Part shown: piece after piece, positions 20,358 through 21,176 of the stretch | Layout: each line of letters opens with the position of its first letter | Numbering within the stretch: position 1 is the first letter of the stretch | Source of the DNA: CAYLZO01 sp964387775 | GTDB lineage: Bacteria > Chloroflexota > Anaerolineae > JAAYZQ01 | Assembly: GCA_964387775.1 (NCBI GenBank) | Contig: CAYLZO010000070.1 | Coordinates: 1 to 21,176 of the forward strand | DNA: 21,176 nt | Direction: 5' to 3' | The notes under the pieces: generated by a model | Databases searched by the model: none | Seen by the model: the letters and a program-made list of their open reading frames with translations, nothing else | What the model was told of the DNA's origin: nothing | Program-made: the position numbers and the translations under genes

Positions 20358-21176
20358 ATGGTGAAAAAAACAGTAGACGCTATTCTGACCAACGGCCTGG
20401 TCGTGACCATGAACGCCCTGGGAGACATTGTATCTCGGGGCGCCGTTGCCATAGCGGGGGGCGAGATCGCGGCCGTGGGGCCGGCCGAGGCCATCCTGGC
20501 CGAGTGGCAGTCGCCCGAGATGGTGGACTGTGCGGGGGCGGCCGTCGTGCCCGGCCTGATCAACGCCCACGCCCACGTGCCCATGAGCCTCCTGCGGGGC
20601 CTGGCCGACGATCTGCGCCTCGACGTCTGGCTCTTTGGCTACATGCTGCCCGTGGAGCGCGAATTCGTCAGCGCCGAGTTTTGCCGGTGGGGCACGCTCC
20701 TGTCCTGCGCCGAGATGATCCGCTCCGGCGTGACCTGCTTTGCCGACATGTACTACTACGAGCACGAGGTGGCCCAGGCCGTGGCTCAGGCCGGGATGCG
20801 GGCCATCTGCGCCGAGACGATCATGAAGTGGCCCACGCCCGACGCCGAGAGCTACGACGTCAGCCTGGCCCTCTGCCGCCGCTTTATCGAGGACTGGAAG
20901 GACCACCCCCTGGTGACGCCGGCTGTCGGCCCCCACGCTCCCGAGTCGAGCACGCCCGAGTTGTTGCAGGAGTGCGCCGAACTGGCGACCGAGTACGGCG
21001 TGCCCCTCCTGATCCACGTGGCCGAGACGGCCGGCGGCGTGGAAGAGACGCGCAACCTCTACGGCAAGCCACCGGTCGAGGTGTTGGAGCAGTACGGCGT
21101 GCTCAAAGCCCGGGTGCTGGCTGCCCACTGCGTGCACGTCACCGAGCGGGAGCGGCGCATCCTGGCCCGGCGAGGC
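20358..21176 (+). CDS. Amidohydrolase of the SAH/MTA deaminase (mtaD / TrzA-AtzA) group, 3' truncated by window
   Basis: The frame is open from 20358 to the end of the window (273 codons). It starts MVKKTVDAILTNGLVVTMNA, has the metal-binding HxH in GLINAHAHVPMSLLRGLADD (His71, His73), a FADMYYYEHE segment, GPHAPESSTPELL, the third metal His in LLIHVAET (His220) with Glu223, and AAHCVH (His257). This order matches enzymes that deaminate S-adenosylhomocysteine, methylthioadenosine or adenosine in methionine and purine salvage, and the related chlorohydrolases. Substrate cannot be fixed because the C-terminal Asp and specificity loops are outside. ATG at 20358 has GAGAGG close upstream; the adjacent GTG at 20361 would be better spaced. 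Confidence 0.9.
   Translation, partial: MVKKTVDAILTNGLVVTMNALGDIVSRGAVAIAGGEIAAVGPAEAILAEWQSPEMVDCAGAAVVPGLINAHAHVPMSLLRGLADDLRLDVWLFGYMLPVEREFVSAEFCRWGTLLSCAEMIRSGVTCFADMYYYEHEVAQAVAQAGMRAICAETIMKWPTPDAESYDVSLALCRRFIEDWKDHPLVTPAVGPHAPESSTPELLQECAELATEYGVPLLIHVAETAGGVEETRNLYGKPPVEVLEQYGVLKARVLAAHCVHVTERERRILARRG

Overview
The window is GC-rich, densely packed chromosomal DNA from a bacterium, probably a draft or metagenome assembly because a 10-base run of N (2063-2072) sits inside one gene. The housekeeping genes, the paired gingipain/caspase-like proteases with a small companion protein, and the hairpin-rich intergenic repeats together suggest Chloroflexota (Anaerolineae or Caldilineae type). 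That placement is an inference from gene style; no rRNA gene is present to confirm it.

Layout. 1-1812: 3' part of a GH38 alpha-mannosidase. 1842-2865: a ThiF/MoeB-type E1-like adenylyltransferase split by the N gap. 2850-3966 (minus): rsmD and a DUF457/YdjM-like membrane protein. 4205-6436: promoter and a bifunctional Rel (p)ppGpp synthetase/hydrolase, followed by a strong hairpin shared with the convergent gene. 6504-7706 (minus): membrane-anchored parvulin-type foldase. 7867-9527 (minus): rpsF-ssb-rpsR operon with a clear promoter, a leader hairpin and an SSB carrying two OB folds. 9547-10956 (minus): ychF behind a small unknown gene with its own promoter. 11040-12032: UROD-like protein. 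12042-12111: folded repeat.

12137-17958 (minus) is the most unusual part. It is a four-gene operon with its own consensus promoter. Two tandem paralogous proteases of the caspase/gingipain (C25) fold, each with an intact His/Cys dyad and a shared short N-terminal FNGI(N/D)G(A/T)TG(E/S)Y tag, are followed by a 269-aa protein with a hydrophobic C-terminus and a 125-aa protein. The 125-aa protein appears to be a stand-alone copy of the C-terminal domain of the second protease. I read this as a candidate protease-effector (conflict or cell-death type) cassette in which a common domain could act as an assembly module. The function is inferred, not shown.

18082-20200: moeA-mobB-(small acidic Cys protein) operon for molybdenum cofactor. 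20235-20329: an inverted-repeat element with perfect 16-bp arms. 20358-21176: 5' part of an SAH/MTA deaminase-type amidohydrolase that runs off the window.
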